Shown: positions 22,400 to 34,500, counted from the first letter of the stretch. The stretch: 64,000 nt of DNA from Tenrec ecaudatus (GCF_050624435.1 NC_134534.1:66549501-66613500); one strand, 5' to 3'. The notes: a model not told the origin generated them from the letters alone. Made by a program: numbers and translations.

Positions 22400-23690
22400 C
22401 TCTAATATTGTCCATATCTTGTGCTGTTTAAGATGGTTGTCATCATTTTTTGTTCATGTGTAATATTCCATTGCATGAATGTACCACAGTTTGTTTATCC
22501 ATTCCTCTATAATCAGAGTTTTTGGTTACTTCCATCATTTTGTTATTGTGGAAATTGCTGCAATAAATATAAATGTTCATATGTCTCTTCATGCTGTCTT
22601 CTTTATTTCCTTGGGGTACACACCCAGTAAAAATATTGCTGAATCATACATAAGGTAATCATATTTTCATTTTTTACGGAAGAACCACACTTATTTTCAT
22701 AGTGTGTGCCTAAGTCTACAGGCCCACCAACAATGTGTAAGCATCCAATCTCTCCGCATATTCTCCAGCATTTATTAATTTATGATTTGTTTAACTTTGT
22801 AACAGTGTCAGTGGGGTACGGATGCGCTTTACACAATTGATGTATGTATATGTATGGATTGTGATAAGAGTTGTATGAGCCCCTAATAAAATGTAAAAAA
22901 AAGAAAAAATGATTAGGGCAAAGAATGTACGGATGTGCTTTATACAATTCATGTATGTATATGTATGGATTGTGATAAGAGTTGTATGAGTCCCTAATAA
23001 AATGTAAAAAAAGAAAAGAGGAGAAAAAAAAAGAAAATGATTAAGGCAAAGAATGTACAGATGTGCTTTATACAATTGATGTATGTATATGTATGGGTTG
23101 TGATAAGAGTTGTATGAGCCCCTAATAAAATGTTGTTTGTTTTTTTTAAAGTGTCAGTGGGAAGTGGTATTTTATTGTTGTTTAAATTTGTATTTCTCTT
23201 ATTACTAATGAACAGGAACATTTCTTTATCTGATTTTTGGCTGCCCGGATGTTGTCTTCAGTAAATTGTCTGTTCATGTCTTGTGCCCAGTTTATGATTG
23301 GGTTATATGTATTTGTCTTGCTAAGATGTAGTTTTCTAAAGATTTTATGGATGAGTCCTTTGGTGTATCATGATTAAATATTATTTTTTCCTTATCAGTG
23401 TGTTCTCTCTAAACTTTTTCGATGAAGTCCTTTGATGTGCATGAATGTCATATTTGGGAAGGCTTTAGTCTGTTATTTTGTCTTCTATAGTGCGGATATA
23501 TTTCATTATGTTTAGTAGTGTGTTTATGCTTTGTATGAGCGCCACTAGGTTTGTCTCTATTTTTTTAAATTGATGGTCTTTATGGTTGTGTGGTTGGTAT
23601 TTAAGTCTTTGATTCATCAACAGTCCATTTTTGTACAGGGTGTGAGATATGAGTCCTATTTCCCAACCTTCATAGTCAGCTCCCCCAGCC
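22400..23690 (-). mobile_element. Old L1 ORF2 3' part, interrupted by the L1 3'-end trimer
   Basis: The minus strand is a decayed L1 ORF2 end. Landmarks on the plus strand are AATATTCCATTGCATGAATG, CCCACCAACAATGTGTAAGC, TTCTCTTATTACTAATGAAC and CTGTTCATGTCTTGTGCCCA, the usual reverse L1 order. It is interrupted at 22816-23149. Confidence 0.8.
22816..23149 (+). mobile_element. Head-to-tail trimer of L1 3' ends
   Basis: Three tandem copies of an L1 3' terminus start at GTACGGATGCGC (22816), GTACGGATGTGC (22927) and GTACAGATGTGC (23055). Each ends in CCCTAATAAAATGT, and the first two are followed by an A-rich run. The whole block is bounded by a perfect 12-bp repeat, AGTGTCAGTGGG, at 22804-22815 and 23150-23161, so it entered the older L1 as one unit. 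Confidence 0.85.
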
Positions 23691-23694
23691 CCCA

Positions 23695-24475
23695 CCTCTC
23701 CAGCCCCTGGGAGCCCCGTGTGGACGGCAGACTCTAGAGAAAGACTGGCATAGACTCCCTCATAGGAGAGGTCGACCAAGGCCCTCAAGAACAAAGTCCC
23801 ATCCACATTCAAGTTCATAGAGCAACAGACTTCCTTAACCACATCCAACGTGTCTGCGAGGTGGTCCCCAACCAATCCACAGGTCTATTTATTGTTCTCA
23901 GGGTTTTGGATTCTACTTTTATTTTATTTGAAACTAATACACATCATTATATGGCTCTCAAGGCCTCTCCACTCAGCCCCATCCCCTCACCACTATGTGC
24001 ACCTCCTAGGCAGACACAGGCAAACGGCACTGACCCAAAGCAGATTCTTTACTTTCAAGTTGGAGTTCATTAGTATTGCCTGTCCCCAGCCCTGGTCAGT
24101 ATTCCTAGCTGCTTCAGACAACATACCTTCCCCAACAAGAACACTACTGTCCCAAACCCCATCCAAACTCGCATACATCCAAAGACTTCACCTCATTGCC
24201 CACACAGAATACTGTGGGGAAAACCAGATCCTCAGGAAAGCTGACACAGACATTCTCGTAGCCCAAGCATAGACTTGCTCTCCAAACAAGCAGTCATTAA
24301 AGCAAGGAGTCAACTAAATCCACAAGGAAGAAACACACCAGCTGGTGCGATCCAACGATTGCAAATAACAAGAGTCAAACCTAGAGGAGGGCATAGATTC
24401 AGTGCCTAAATTCTAAACACTGGTTTGTCGAGAGCTATGAATGATGACGGTAGCCCCCAGTCGATTTGCAGGGTC
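23695..24475 (+). mobile_element. Probable older-subfamily L1 3'UTR
   Basis: GGAAGAAACACACCAGCTGG and GTGCCTAAATTCTAAACACTGG correspond to landmarks of the L1 3'UTRs at 6200 and 61370. Boundaries are uncertain. Confidence 0.5.
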
Positions 24476-24491
24476 TCTACATGGATTAAAA

Positions 24492-24669
24492 GTCCTGGTG
24501 GCATAGTGATTGTGTGCTGGGCTATTGATCACAGGGTTGGAAGTTTGAAACCACTGGTGGCTCTGCCAGAGAAAGATTGGGTTTTCTATTCCTGAAAAGA
24601 GTTATAGTCTTAGAAACTCCTGTCCTATAAGATCGCAATGAGTAGGAAGTGATTCCATGGCAGTGGGTT
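24492..24669 (+). mobile_element. AfroSINE
   Basis: Near-complete: GTCCTGGTGGCATAGTGATT, CTGCCAGAGAAAGATTGGG, CTGTCCTATAAGATCGCAAT. Confidence 0.9.
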
Positions 24670-24944
24670 AATTTACATTGCTGTGGTCCACATGAAACCC
24701 AATGCACATAGACTAAGAATATTAACAGTCCTGATACCAGATAAAATGCATTGTAACCCGGGTTTCAGCAGCGGTACTTAGACTGGAATGTAACACCTTA
24801 TAATTTAGTCTCACTCTGTATTCAATGTAAATTTATTCTAAAATTTTAATATTCTTTGCTCTCTCTTAGATTTATAACATCATTGTTTCTGGGTCCTTAT
24901 TTCTTGTTTTCCCTGTTTTTTATGTTTATGTGAAAGGGAATAAT

Positions 24945-25140
24945 GGAATTTTGAAACTATAGCTCAATTGATGACAGCCTGGGGTAGGCAGGGATTGTGA
25001 GGGAGATGGAGTCACCATCAGTAAGGACAAGAAGACAGAAAATGTTCCAGAGTTGATTGTGGTGATGACTGCACCCCCAGATGACCAAATGATTGAATTG
25101 GATGATATGTTAGTGGAGCTCAATAAAATGAAATCAAATG
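24945..25140 (+). mobile_element. L1 3' end, old subfamily
   Basis: GTTGATTGTGGTGATGACTG followed by GAGCTCAATAAAATGAAATC is the classic end of an old L1. Confidence 0.6.
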
Positions 25141-25144
25141 GTTG

Positions 25145-25650
25145 AGAGAGACTAAGACTGAGAGATTAAAATGAAAGGCTTTGTATTCAAATACTAATGT
25201 TCATAAACTTTTCACATGTGGTGCCTAGTCAGAATCCATTTCCTCTTACTTTGAATAGAGATCTAATATTGAGTAGCTGGTCTCCACAATATATTAGACT
25301 CAGCAAGCAAGTTAATATAACTAGTACACAATGAGAGGATTGATATAATTACGTACAGAGACCCAACATGTAAGGAAAGAGAGGAAAAAGTAGAGACGGA
25401 TATGAGATTTCAAAAGAGAAATTTGGGGTAATTTATTACAGGGATAAACAAAATATATTATTATTCTATTATTTCTTGGTTAATTACCATATTAAACTTA
25501 ATATAATAATCAATGAACATATTTTCAAAAGAAGTTAATGATAAGTAGCTTTAAAGCTAAATAGGAAAACATAGAATTTAGTCATAAAAATGATACTCAA
25601 ATGCTTGTTTTTTGTAATTTACTTACTTGCTTATGGTTTGGGTTGGAAAC
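25145..25650. other. Unclassified AT-rich sequence
   Basis: No family or coding region recognised. Confidence 0.4.
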
Positions 25651-25654
25651 AGTA

Positions 25655-25832
25655 ACATTCACTCCATCAAGTCAATGCTGACTCACGTCGATGCCCTGTG
25701 GCTTTCCAAGGCTGTCATTATTTACCGGAGTAGAAAGCCCAGTCTTTCCCCTGAAGAGTTTCTGGTGGTTTTGAACTGCCTACCATGCTGATTGCAGTCC
25801 ATCGGTTAACCACTACACCACCAGAGCTTCAA
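25655..25832 (-). mobile_element. AfroSINE
   Basis: Complete reverse copy from CACTCCATCAAGTCAATGCT to the head CACTACACCACCAGAGCTTC. Confidence 0.88.
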
Positions 25833-25839
25833 CCAGTAA

Positions 25840-27580
25840 CACTGAGTGGCAGTAGCATTCAGACACACAAAATTCAACTTTCTAGACTAAGCTATCCCAG
25901 AAGGATTCCAGATAATTGAAATTCTGCCGTCTGGTGATTAACAGTATGAGCTTAATAAATGTTATTGGCTATCAGTTTAATGACTGACATAAAATAAACT
26001 TCCATAATATCAATCTAGTCTAACCTTTGGGGAAAGATTTGATATGTGAAAACTTTTATTATTTTTGTTTATTTTGTTTTGTGACAGCATCATAGGTTAC
26101 CTAGATGGTACTTAATCTGAGTTTTGTAAAATTTCCAATATTGTTTCTTTCTTCTTGTATTCTCCATGGAAAGCTGGAAATTATGGTGTCTATGTGAGGT
26201 GAATGAATAGCGTTTCATTAAATGTCTTATCCAATGGGTAGTGCACAATAGGGAGTTTTACTGAATTGTATCCTTTTAAGCAGGTGGCTGTGGGTGTAAT
26301 GATATGAAATGATAAAGTCCAAGCAAGTAGATCAAGGATATCATAGGTAGGGCATCAATCAAAGTTTGTTTCTGGAATGTGAGAGAGCCCTTTAGTTTGG
26401 CCCCTCTGCTGGCCTGGACCACCAGCTAGCAAAACATTATGACTAAAAATTGCAGCAGGCAGTGGGAAGAGCTCTCAATGGTACCATCACCCATTTTCTA
26501 GTAACATGTCAGTGGTGGTAGACACTCCAGATATCATGCTCCCCGACATAGAGCTGATGAAGATTGCTCTTAAAAACTAGGCTTGGCCAAACCCATGGAT
26601 TACCATCTGCAGGCAAGTCTCTGATAAAAGGCAGCAAATGTCCCAGGGTGCGTTGACACAAGACAAACACAATATGTGGCAGAGAAAGATTTATGTCATT
26701 TGCGCAGTAGTAGTACTCAGTCACCTTCCTTAGAAACACTGAGTAATAAGTTTGACCAGTTCCCGAGTCAGAAAGTATTATATAAGAACCATCAGAGCTC
26801 CATTGTACAGCATGCATGGTTTGTACTTAAATGGTTGGATGGGTACATAGATGGAGCGTAAGTATCAGAAAAATGGGTAGATGGGTCTTTATTAATTTGA
26901 ATAGTTTTATGTCTGCCTGCTTTCTCACCGTCATTAACTACATAGAAAACTCTCATGGCCATTCCATGCAATAGTCATTCTGAACTTTTTCTTATTCTTT
27001 CTGTTGCTGTTGTGTAGTCTAAGAATTATTACACATGGATGTACTCAAATTTCTGCTGATCAGAAGGCCCAGATCAGTTATCTGGCTACTCTAGAGTGCA
27101 GCCTCAGCCACATAGCCGCTGGGAGGGCCATCGAGGAGATCCAGTGCATTCCTATGTTCAAAGATGCTAATATGCCTTAGGTTCAGTGCAGACAATATAT
27201 CCATTAAGGATTAATTAATGAGCAGGACATTCATAGGAAAACATATTTAATTGTTAAAGCTTTTGCCATTAATATCTTGGTAGACAGGATTATAAGGCCA
27301 AGTTACTGGTTGCCTCTAAATTTAACACAGATTTTATACTAACTACCAAATTTCCTTTCTTTTCATGAAACTGTCCATTTTCTAGAGGACCCGAACTTCC
27401 TGTGAAGGGAAGTCCTGTCACTTGGCAACAAGGATCAATAAAATCAGAGATGATTTGCTGTTGTATGATTCAATAGGTCGCCTCTCTTCCTCCGCTCATG
27501 AGGGACACTGCTCTCCGTGTCTCTAAAACTGTATTCCACTGATGCCCTTCATGCCCAAGGTGGAGTGTATTCAGTAATGG
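25840..27580. other. Unclassified, about 1.7 kb
   Basis: No repeat recognised with confidence. A minus-strand open frame at 26509-26817 (102 codons, starting MHAVQWSSDGSYI) has a faint WD-repeat-like beginning, but the rest carries no pattern. It is not called a gene. Confidence 0.4.
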
Positions 27581-27584
27581 ACAT

Positions 27585-27750
27585 CGGGAGTTGTGCTGTG
27601 GTTCACCCACTGTGCTGTCAAACACAAGGTCAGTGGTCCAAACCCAGCCATGCTGCAGGAGAAAGACGTGGCTATCTGCTGCCTTAGAGTTTTACAGTCT
27701 TGGAAACACTAGAAGGGGTCGTTTTGAGTCAGAATTAACTTGTTAATATA
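27585..27750 (+). mobile_element. AfroSINE, diverged
   Basis: CCACTGTGCTGTCAAACACA, GGTCAGTGGTCCAAACCC and GAGAAAGACGTGGCTATCTG follow the SINE order. Confidence 0.75.
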
Positions 27751-27754
27751 TGTG

Positions 27755-28935
27755 GGTTTTAAGAAAATAGTATATAATCTATTTTCTTATGTATTTATTT
27801 CTATTTTTCCTGTGACTGTCTTGAAGATAATTTACGAGCAATCTTAGTACCGTGTCTACTTCCCACTGTTCCAGAAGTGTATGGGTAATAAACGCGACCC
27901 ACTCCGGCTTGTTTGGCCTTCTGATGGCACTCGGCTTGTTTGGCCTTCTGGAATATGAGGAACCTTCTGCTTCAGGATGGCCCTCTGAAGACTGGCTTTT
28001 TACCAGCAGCCTTTAACTACAATTAGTAGGGACTTCCTGGCACATAGGGCAATCAAGCTACTTTAGGAAATGATTTTCTTCATTAGTGGTTAGTGGAGAT
28101 GCCAAATAGCAATCAAGGAGCAATCAAGGAGCAAATTCAGATACAGGAAAAAAATATTTTAAGTCTAATTCCTGTCATTGGAATCCTGTATTATAAATGA
28201 ATTATCATGGCATGTTTTTAAATAAGTGGGAGATTCCTCACTTTGGATATATGTGAAATTCACTTTATGAGAACTCCAAAAACATAACTCAAGTAACAGT
28301 CCTGCATTCAACAGGATTGACCTAGCTTATGATGGATTTATAACATGCACTGGAGAGGCATTTGCCGTGCCCCAGATGAAGAGAGTGCTAGTTTGGTCTT
28401 GGGGGGAAATATAGAGAATTATTCAGAGACACTTAAAGTACTGAAAATTAATGACTCTAGCTTAGGAAATAATAATTACAATTTAAAAAATATTTCACCC
28501 CCCCCCAAAGACCTTTGTTTCCCATAAAATGTATTCTTTCCTTTTTGAAAAACATTTTCTTTCTGATAGTTATCCAATTCTGTAAATGTCTTCTTTCATT
28601 TAGAAAACTTTCACTGCTCGATTGACAGGGACGTAAGGTCAAATGACCCGAGAAATTGGACAATCCACCGGCTACACCTATACAAGCATCGTGGCAATTG
28701 GCAGTAAGTGGTGGGGAGTGGGGACGCTTTCTACAATGGCCTCGGCTCCAAGGGGTGGCTCCCATGCAACAAAGTGTCCAGATAGTAAGTCAGGAAGACG
28801 TGAACTCTCCCCAAACACTATGTTATATGTGTACGTATGTATGTACGTTATATGTAAAAATATGTTAAGTGGCTCAGCATACAATGGGTGTCTCTGTGTG
28901 TGTGATGTCATCATCACTTATAGGCACGTTGGAAG
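27755..28935. other. Unclassified, with a small tandem repeat
   Basis: A 19-base unit (CGGCTTGTTTGGCCTTCTG) occurs at 27905 and 27932, spaced 27 bases. A small ATGT/ACGT-rich stretch lies near 28826-28852. Nothing else recognised. Confidence 0.45.
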
Positions 28936-28939
28936 AAAG

Positions 28940-29050
28940 GACTGGTAATCTACTTCTGAAGAGTTGGCCATGGAGAACTCTGTGGAATAATTCTACTCTG
29001 ACACACTTGAGGTTGCCGTGAGTTGGCACTGAATCAATAGCAGTGGCTGA
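28940..29050 (+). mobile_element. AfroSINE, 3' fragment
   Basis: GGTAATCTACTTCTGAAGAG through GAGTTGGCACTGAATCAATA is the SINE body and tail without the tRNA-like head. Confidence 0.6.
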
Positions 29051-29224
29051 TCCTGTTATTATTTTAGATGCACTGTGTACGGTGATGGGTGACTTCTAAT
29101 CAAGGGCTGCTGCTTGTGTTATAAAATGATGAAAGTTCCTTCCAGACCCTTCAGGAGGTTCCAGTGATAGAGTTAAGTGTGATAAAGGAGGCCGATGAGT
29201 GGACATAATAACAGTATCAGTGCT

Positions 29225-30100
29225 TTAGGAAGTGATGTAAAGCCGAAAGTGCTCACTCTTCAATGCCATGACAGCACCGATCTGGACATCCGTGGTGAAG
29301 AGATCAGTATTTGTGTCCATTCCAATCAAAGGTGGTGCATCTCAATGCAGAAATTATCAGACACTATCATTAATATCACGTGCATGGAAAACTTTGCTGA
29401 CGAGTATACAAAATGGTTGCAGCAGTACCATGACAAAGAACTGAAAAGAATTCCAGATGGATTCAGAAGAGGATGTGGAAAGGGAGAGACCGCTGTGGCT
29501 CTCAGAATACTGAAAAGAGAGATCAGCAGAAGGAGGGTTAGTGTGGTTTTAGCCTTCACTAAAAAGGGCAGTTCCTGGGTGAATCGTAACCAACTATGGA
29601 CAACATGGGAATGGGAATTCCAGATTACATAATTTTACTCTTGTGGATCCTACCCACAGCCCAAGCGGCAGTGGTCTAAAAGAATAGGGGGATTTGTGTA
29701 GTCTGAAACCAGGAAATATGTGGGTGAGGTTTTTCGATCATCGTTATGCTGAGCAAATAGTCTATGGAAATGGGCAATATGAAGAGCACGGCAGCGTCAG
29801 GGGTGGAGCTAGACTCCCTAGCAGCCTGCAGCACGCAGAGAGCACAACCTTGCTTGTTCTCATCCAGGAGGGTTGGGCACGCTCACTGATGATGATCGAA
29901 GACTACGGCCTTCGGTGCGGATTAAACTGCACCAAAATGTAAAAATAATAAAATAAGCAGCATGCCTAATGGAAAAATATGGGCATTGTCATGTATTTGA
30001 GTTCATGATCAATATCCATAGAAGCAGCAGTAAAATTTTGAAGCAACGTATTGCATTGATCAAATCTACTTCAAAGGATCTTTTTCAAGCAGTTCTCCTC
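29225..30100 (+). mobile_element. RTE/BovB LINE, reverse transcriptase region
   Basis: Decayed sense RTE. GCCGAAAGTGCTCACTCTTC and GCAGAAATTATCAGACACTATC come first, then GTTGCAGCAGTACCATGAC, GGGAATGGGAATTCCAGATT, TATGCTGAGCAAATAGTC and, near the end, TCCATAGAAGCAGCAGTAAA. All are in the order of the RTE coding region. The 145-codon frame at 29195-29632 is a by-product. Confidence 0.75.
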
Positions 30101-30104
30101 GGTG

Positions 30105-31715
30105 GAATCAGACACTGATCGGTGGAAGGGCGGTTTATAGCTCTAGTTGGTTTTAGTCCCTCTGACTTCAGAGGTCTGGAGGGGCTTTCATGCTCCCCTC
30201 AGCACGGCTTTCTAAACATTGGGCTAGTAAGAGATTTTGCTCGGGGATTTCTGGGAGTTCAGTCTCACTCCCAGTGACCAAGATTTACTGGTTATATCCA
30301 AGAAAAGTCCTGTAGGAGAGAATTATGGGGAGGAGAGGATTAGGTTTGAATTCTGGCACCCTCCAGTTTCTAATCCACTACATAATTTATACATAGTTCT
30401 TAGAAATTTTGTTTATTTCTCCTTGCCTTATTAAATTCCTCTGCTTGGGACAGGCTTGTTCCTTTGGTCCAGATTGGGGATTTTACCTTAGTGACCAAAA
30501 ATCAGTTCCCATTCTGTGCTCAGAGGCTTTCTCTCTTGAATCTAGCACTTTTACTCGTTTCTACCTCTGTAGCTCTTAAGTTGCTCATAATCGGGCTTCC
30601 TCATTCATCCAGTAGTTTCTCCTTGCCCCAGTGGGGCAAGGATCTTTTGAAGAACCTTTATATCTTCACTGGACCATCAGTCGACTGTCAGATTGTGATT
30701 GCTGTACTGTGGTGGCTTGTGTGTTGTGGTGCCTGAGGCCATGGCACTGGTCTGTCAAGTACTAGTTGGTTCACTAATGTTGGAGAGGTTTTAGTACACT
30801 TTCCAGATTTAGATAGAAAGAAGGCTAGAGCCTTCTCATAATAATAATTAAAATTATTTGTCAATGAGAACATTATGATGGCCGCAGAACTGTGACTGAT
30901 GTAGTGTCAGAATGTAGACCCTCAGGGTGGAAGGCACTCAACATAAGACTGGGAAAGGCTGCTTACTAAAAGTAGAGTCGCATTTGAGGATGTGGAAAGA
31001 CCTTCCTTTGCTGGTATGGTTCCATGAAGAAAGAAAAACACCTGCAAATATCCATTATTAGTCAGATTTGTTGTGCACAGTATGAATCCAGGAAGACTGA
31101 AAGATGTAAGAAATGAATGCAATACAGAAAGACTGGTAATTTTAGACATCAGTTATCTTAAAAGGGCTGCTGACCCTTTTAAATTGGGCAAACATATGGT
31201 ATACCGTAAGATAATGTAGTCACTGGCTGTTGTCTTACAAATGGAATGGGCTTGAGGGGGCATAATCTGCAAGGAGAAAAGTTATATACAAAAGGGATAG
31301 CTGAAAATGGAGGCACAGGGCTATCCTGCGGTATAGACACCCCCGAGCCTCTAACTTTATGATAGGCAGGCTTGTATGCAGCATGCCATGCGTGACAGGT
31401 TTTGCACACAGGGGCAGTTCACAATTCTCGGAGAGTGTATAAGGGAGCGTTAACACTTCACCCAGCTTGTTCACAGCAGGAGGGAAGGATGAGGCTGGGA
31501 ACATGAAGTAACGGAGAAGTTAGCAGACTGCTGCCTTCTGCAGCCTTAGTCAGGGGACAGGAGACAAGTGTCTGTAGATCTCAGGGGAGAGACAGGCCAG
31601 CCTTGTTCCATCAGCTCCCTTGGCTGGGCCATCAGCAGTCCTCCAAGGGCCATGAACTGTGGAAGATTGTGGTCCTGTCCTGTTTGTTTAAGTGACAAAC
31701 AACTCCCCTCCTCCC
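30105..31715. other. Unclassified, about 1.6 kb
   Basis: No repeat named. It contains a perfect inverted repeat at 30621-30641 (ten-base arms CCTTGCCCCA around one base). Confidence 0.4.
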
Positions 31716-31719
31716 CGCA

Positions 31720-32640
31720 CCAGTCTACTATGCTGAGAATGAATAGTAAAGAAGAATGACATTGCATCTATTGCTCAAAGAACATTTCAAAATCTATCCT
31801 GAAGGAAACACTGTCAGTGACCTGCTAATGTCCATATGTCTGAAAGGCTTATTACAATTAATACTCCTATTATTCATATTTACACCTGGGTCATTAATGC
31901 CAATGATGAAGGACAGGAACTGAAGCTTTATACCAGCTACTGCAATATAAAGTTGATCAAATATCCAGTCCAAGTGCATTGATAAATCCTGGAGATTGGG
32001 ATATTAAAAGCTGTATCAGCAGTTCGGAAATCTGGCTTTGGTGATGGCAATGGCACTGTAGATCTCATGAGAGAACTTTGCAAGACCAAGAACTGATTCA
32101 CAATCCCTTTGCAAAATCATAAATGGTGACTCTACCCCAAATTTACTCAATCTGTATGCTGAGCAAATGATCAAAGAAGGTGGACTATGTGTAAAAGAAT
32201 GCAGTATTCAGATCGGGAAGACATTGACAGCCTGTTACAGGCAGATGGCATAACGTTGCTTGCTGAAAGCGAGGAGGACTTGAAGTGCTTGCTGATGGAG
32301 AACAAGGATTGCAGCCTTCAGTGTGGGTTACACCTCGATGCAAAGAAAACCAAAACCTTCACAACTGCTAACATCATGTTAAGTGGAGAAAAGATCAAAA
32401 TGGTTAAGGATTTAATCTTGCTTGGATCCTCAATCAATGTTCATGGAAGTAGCAGTCAAGGGATCCCATGATGCACTTGGCAATGGGCAAATGTGCCACA
32501 AGAGCAAGGACGTCCAATTGATGACTAAAGTGGGTATAACCCAAGTCACCATAGTTCATGTATACATGTGAAAGTGAGACATTGCATTAGGAAAACCAAA
32601 GAAGATTCAAAACGTGTGACATATGGTTCGAGTGAAGAAC
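31720..32640 (+). mobile_element. RTE/BovB LINE, reverse transcriptase region
   Basis: The frame at 32187-32471 encodes DGITLLAESEEDLKCLLMEN, then KKTKTF and VKDLILLGSSINVHGSSS, the RTE/BovB reverse transcriptase blocks downstream of the catalytic YADD. The catalytic motif itself is degraded (LLQADGIT). Upstream, TATGCTGAGAATGAATAGT at 31728 matches the related fragment at 45082. An L1 has landed at its right. Confidence 0.85.
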
Positions 32641-32644
32641 ATTG

Positions 32645-33030
32645 AAAAAACCAGGGTTCAAGGAGCAGGAATGGGAAATGATACCAGATGGGAAGGGTGA
32701 CAGAGGAAGGGAAGGAGGGGAAGAAGGGAGAACTGATCGACACACAACCACACATACTCCTCCAGGGGAAATAACAATGGAACCATAGGGAAGGGAGACA
32801 TTGGTCAGTGTGAGACGTGGAAATAATACTTTATAATCTATCAAGGGGTCATGACGGTGTGGGGAGAGGAGGGTGGAGGAAGAGGAGGTGATATCAAGGG
32901 CTCAATAGAAAGTAACTGTCTAGAAAAGAATGATAGCAGTATATATACAAATATGCCTGATACAATTGGTGTATGGATTGTAATAAGCATTGTTAAGAGC
33001 TCTCAACAAAATGATTTTTTTAAAAAAAGG
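32645..33030 (+). mobile_element. L1 3' end
   Basis: Purine-rich tract, GTATATATACAAATATGCCTG and CTCTCAACAAAATGATTTTT (AATAAA changed to AACAAA), followed by an A-rich run. Confidence 0.8.
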
Positions 33031-33239
33031 ACATACAGGCACCAAAATTTAAATTTCATTTTTGCAGCCATCAAAAAAAAAGGTACTTCCAAAGTATAGG
33101 AGATAAAGCTTCTCATCACCTGTACTTCCAAGGACAATTGTGGCTATACTTCTTCCAAGGTTGTTATTTTCCTAGTCCATGGTTTTTTCCTTCATCTCCT
33201 GTGCTTTGGAAGTGCTATCAGTGGACACTAGTCTCCAGA

Positions 33240-33432
33240 AAAGGATAGCATGCTTGGTAAAGTCGAAGGACAGCAAGGAAGAGGGAGACCTTCCACTAGA
33301 CAGACGGACACAGTCGCTACAAGCATGGACTCAAACGCAACAGTTGTGAGGACAGTGCAGGCCTGAGCAGTCCTCTTCTGCTGCACCCAGGGTCACTCTG
33401 AGTCAGGGGCAAGTCAACGACGCCTAACAACA
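33240..33432 (+). mobile_element. RTE/BovB LINE 3' end
   Basis: GAAGAGGGAGACCTTCCACTAG, GACGGACACAGTCGCTACAA, then GTCACTCTGAGTCAGG and CGACGCCTAACAACATACC. This is the RTE 3' terminus, the part that AfroSINE tails copy. Probably the end of the element at 31720-32640. Confidence 0.85.
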
Positions 33433-33434
33433 TA

Positions 33435-34500
33435 CCCGATAGACTGTGCCGGCTGGAATAAAGAAGAATCCAAAGGACTACATCTGTGGAAAGAGACAAT
33501 GAAGAAGCTGAATATCATCAGTCAGAAGCAAGCTCAGGGCTGATTGGGCAAGAGGCCGTCATGTGCTGTTGATGCAAGTTCAAGATGAAAGTAAATAAAA
33601 TTTAAACAACTCCACAAAAGCCAAAATGTGACCTTGAGGATAAATCACACATGAATTTCAGACCACCTCAAGAATGATTTCCAACATGGAACATTGTGAT
33701 GGAAAACCAGATGAATTGTTTAATGATATCAAGGACCCCAAAAATTACAAGAGGAAAAGGTCATTTAAAAGACAGGGAAGAAAGAAATTTCCAAAATGGA
33801 TGTCAGCAGATACTCTGAAACTTGCGCTTCACAAAGAGGAGCTAAAGCAAAAAGGGAAAAAATTCATGATTGAACAGAGGTTAACATATAATGTCAAAGG
33901 ATGACTCAAATGGACAGAGTAAAATGCATTATGTTAAATGCATGTAAAATGAAATGTTAAAAAGAAAAAAAACTTGAATTATAAAATCAAAAGAAAAACA
34001 TGCCAACCATTTATCAAGATGAAAGAACTGAAGAAAATCATTCAAGTCTTGAGTTTGGTTATTGAAGGATCCTATGGGCTAATTATAGAATGACGCAGAG
34101 ACCATCAAAAGAAGCTGGAGAAATGCACATGATCCATAGACTAAAGCGCGGCCAACATTCCACAAGAACCTTGCTCATTAAGAAGCTTGATGGCATAGTG
34201 GGTTAGATGTTTGGCTGCTAACTGCAAAGTCAGCAGTTTGAACTCATCCGTGGTTCTGTCGGAGAAAGAAGAGGCTTTCTACTCCGATAAAGATCGACAG
34301 CCTCACAAACCCAAAGTAGTTTTACTCCGTCCTATGGAATAACTACGAGCCATACTCGAGCAATGGCAGTGAGATTTTTAGTTTATATGATCAGCCACTG
34401 AGGGTACTGACGGAAGTCCAAAGTGCACTGAAGTCATTGGCAAAAACAAGGCTCCAGGAATTGATGTACCGCTAATGGAGCTGTTTCAATAAACAGATGT
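33435..34500 (+). mobile_element. RTE/BovB LINE, linker region, with SINE insertion
   Basis: The frame at 33674-33904 encodes SFKRQGRKKFPKWMSADTLKL, the conserved segment between endonuclease and reverse transcriptase. GGCTCCAGGAATTGATGTAC at 34450 starts the reverse transcriptase. An AfroSINE at 34182-34378 splits it. As it begins upstream of the part seen before it, this is a second RTE copy in the same orientation. Confidence 0.82.
34182..34378 (+). mobile_element. AfroSINE
   Basis: GAAGCTTGATGGCATAGTGG, GTCAGCAGTTTGAACTCATC, GAGGCTTTCTACTCCGATAA and a CTATGGAATAACTACGAGCC tail. Confidence 0.88.

Noticed and set aside
22791-23221. Minus-strand frames with repeated TLITIHTYTYINC blocks, resembling a repeat protein
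   Set aside because: The periodicity comes from the tandem L1 3' ends, read in antisense.
29195-29632. 145-codon open frame that looks like a gene
   Set aside because: Most of it reads as sense RTE/BovB reverse-transcriptase sequence with frame changes (GCAGAAATTATC..., GGGAATTCCAG...), so it is a by-product of the LINE.
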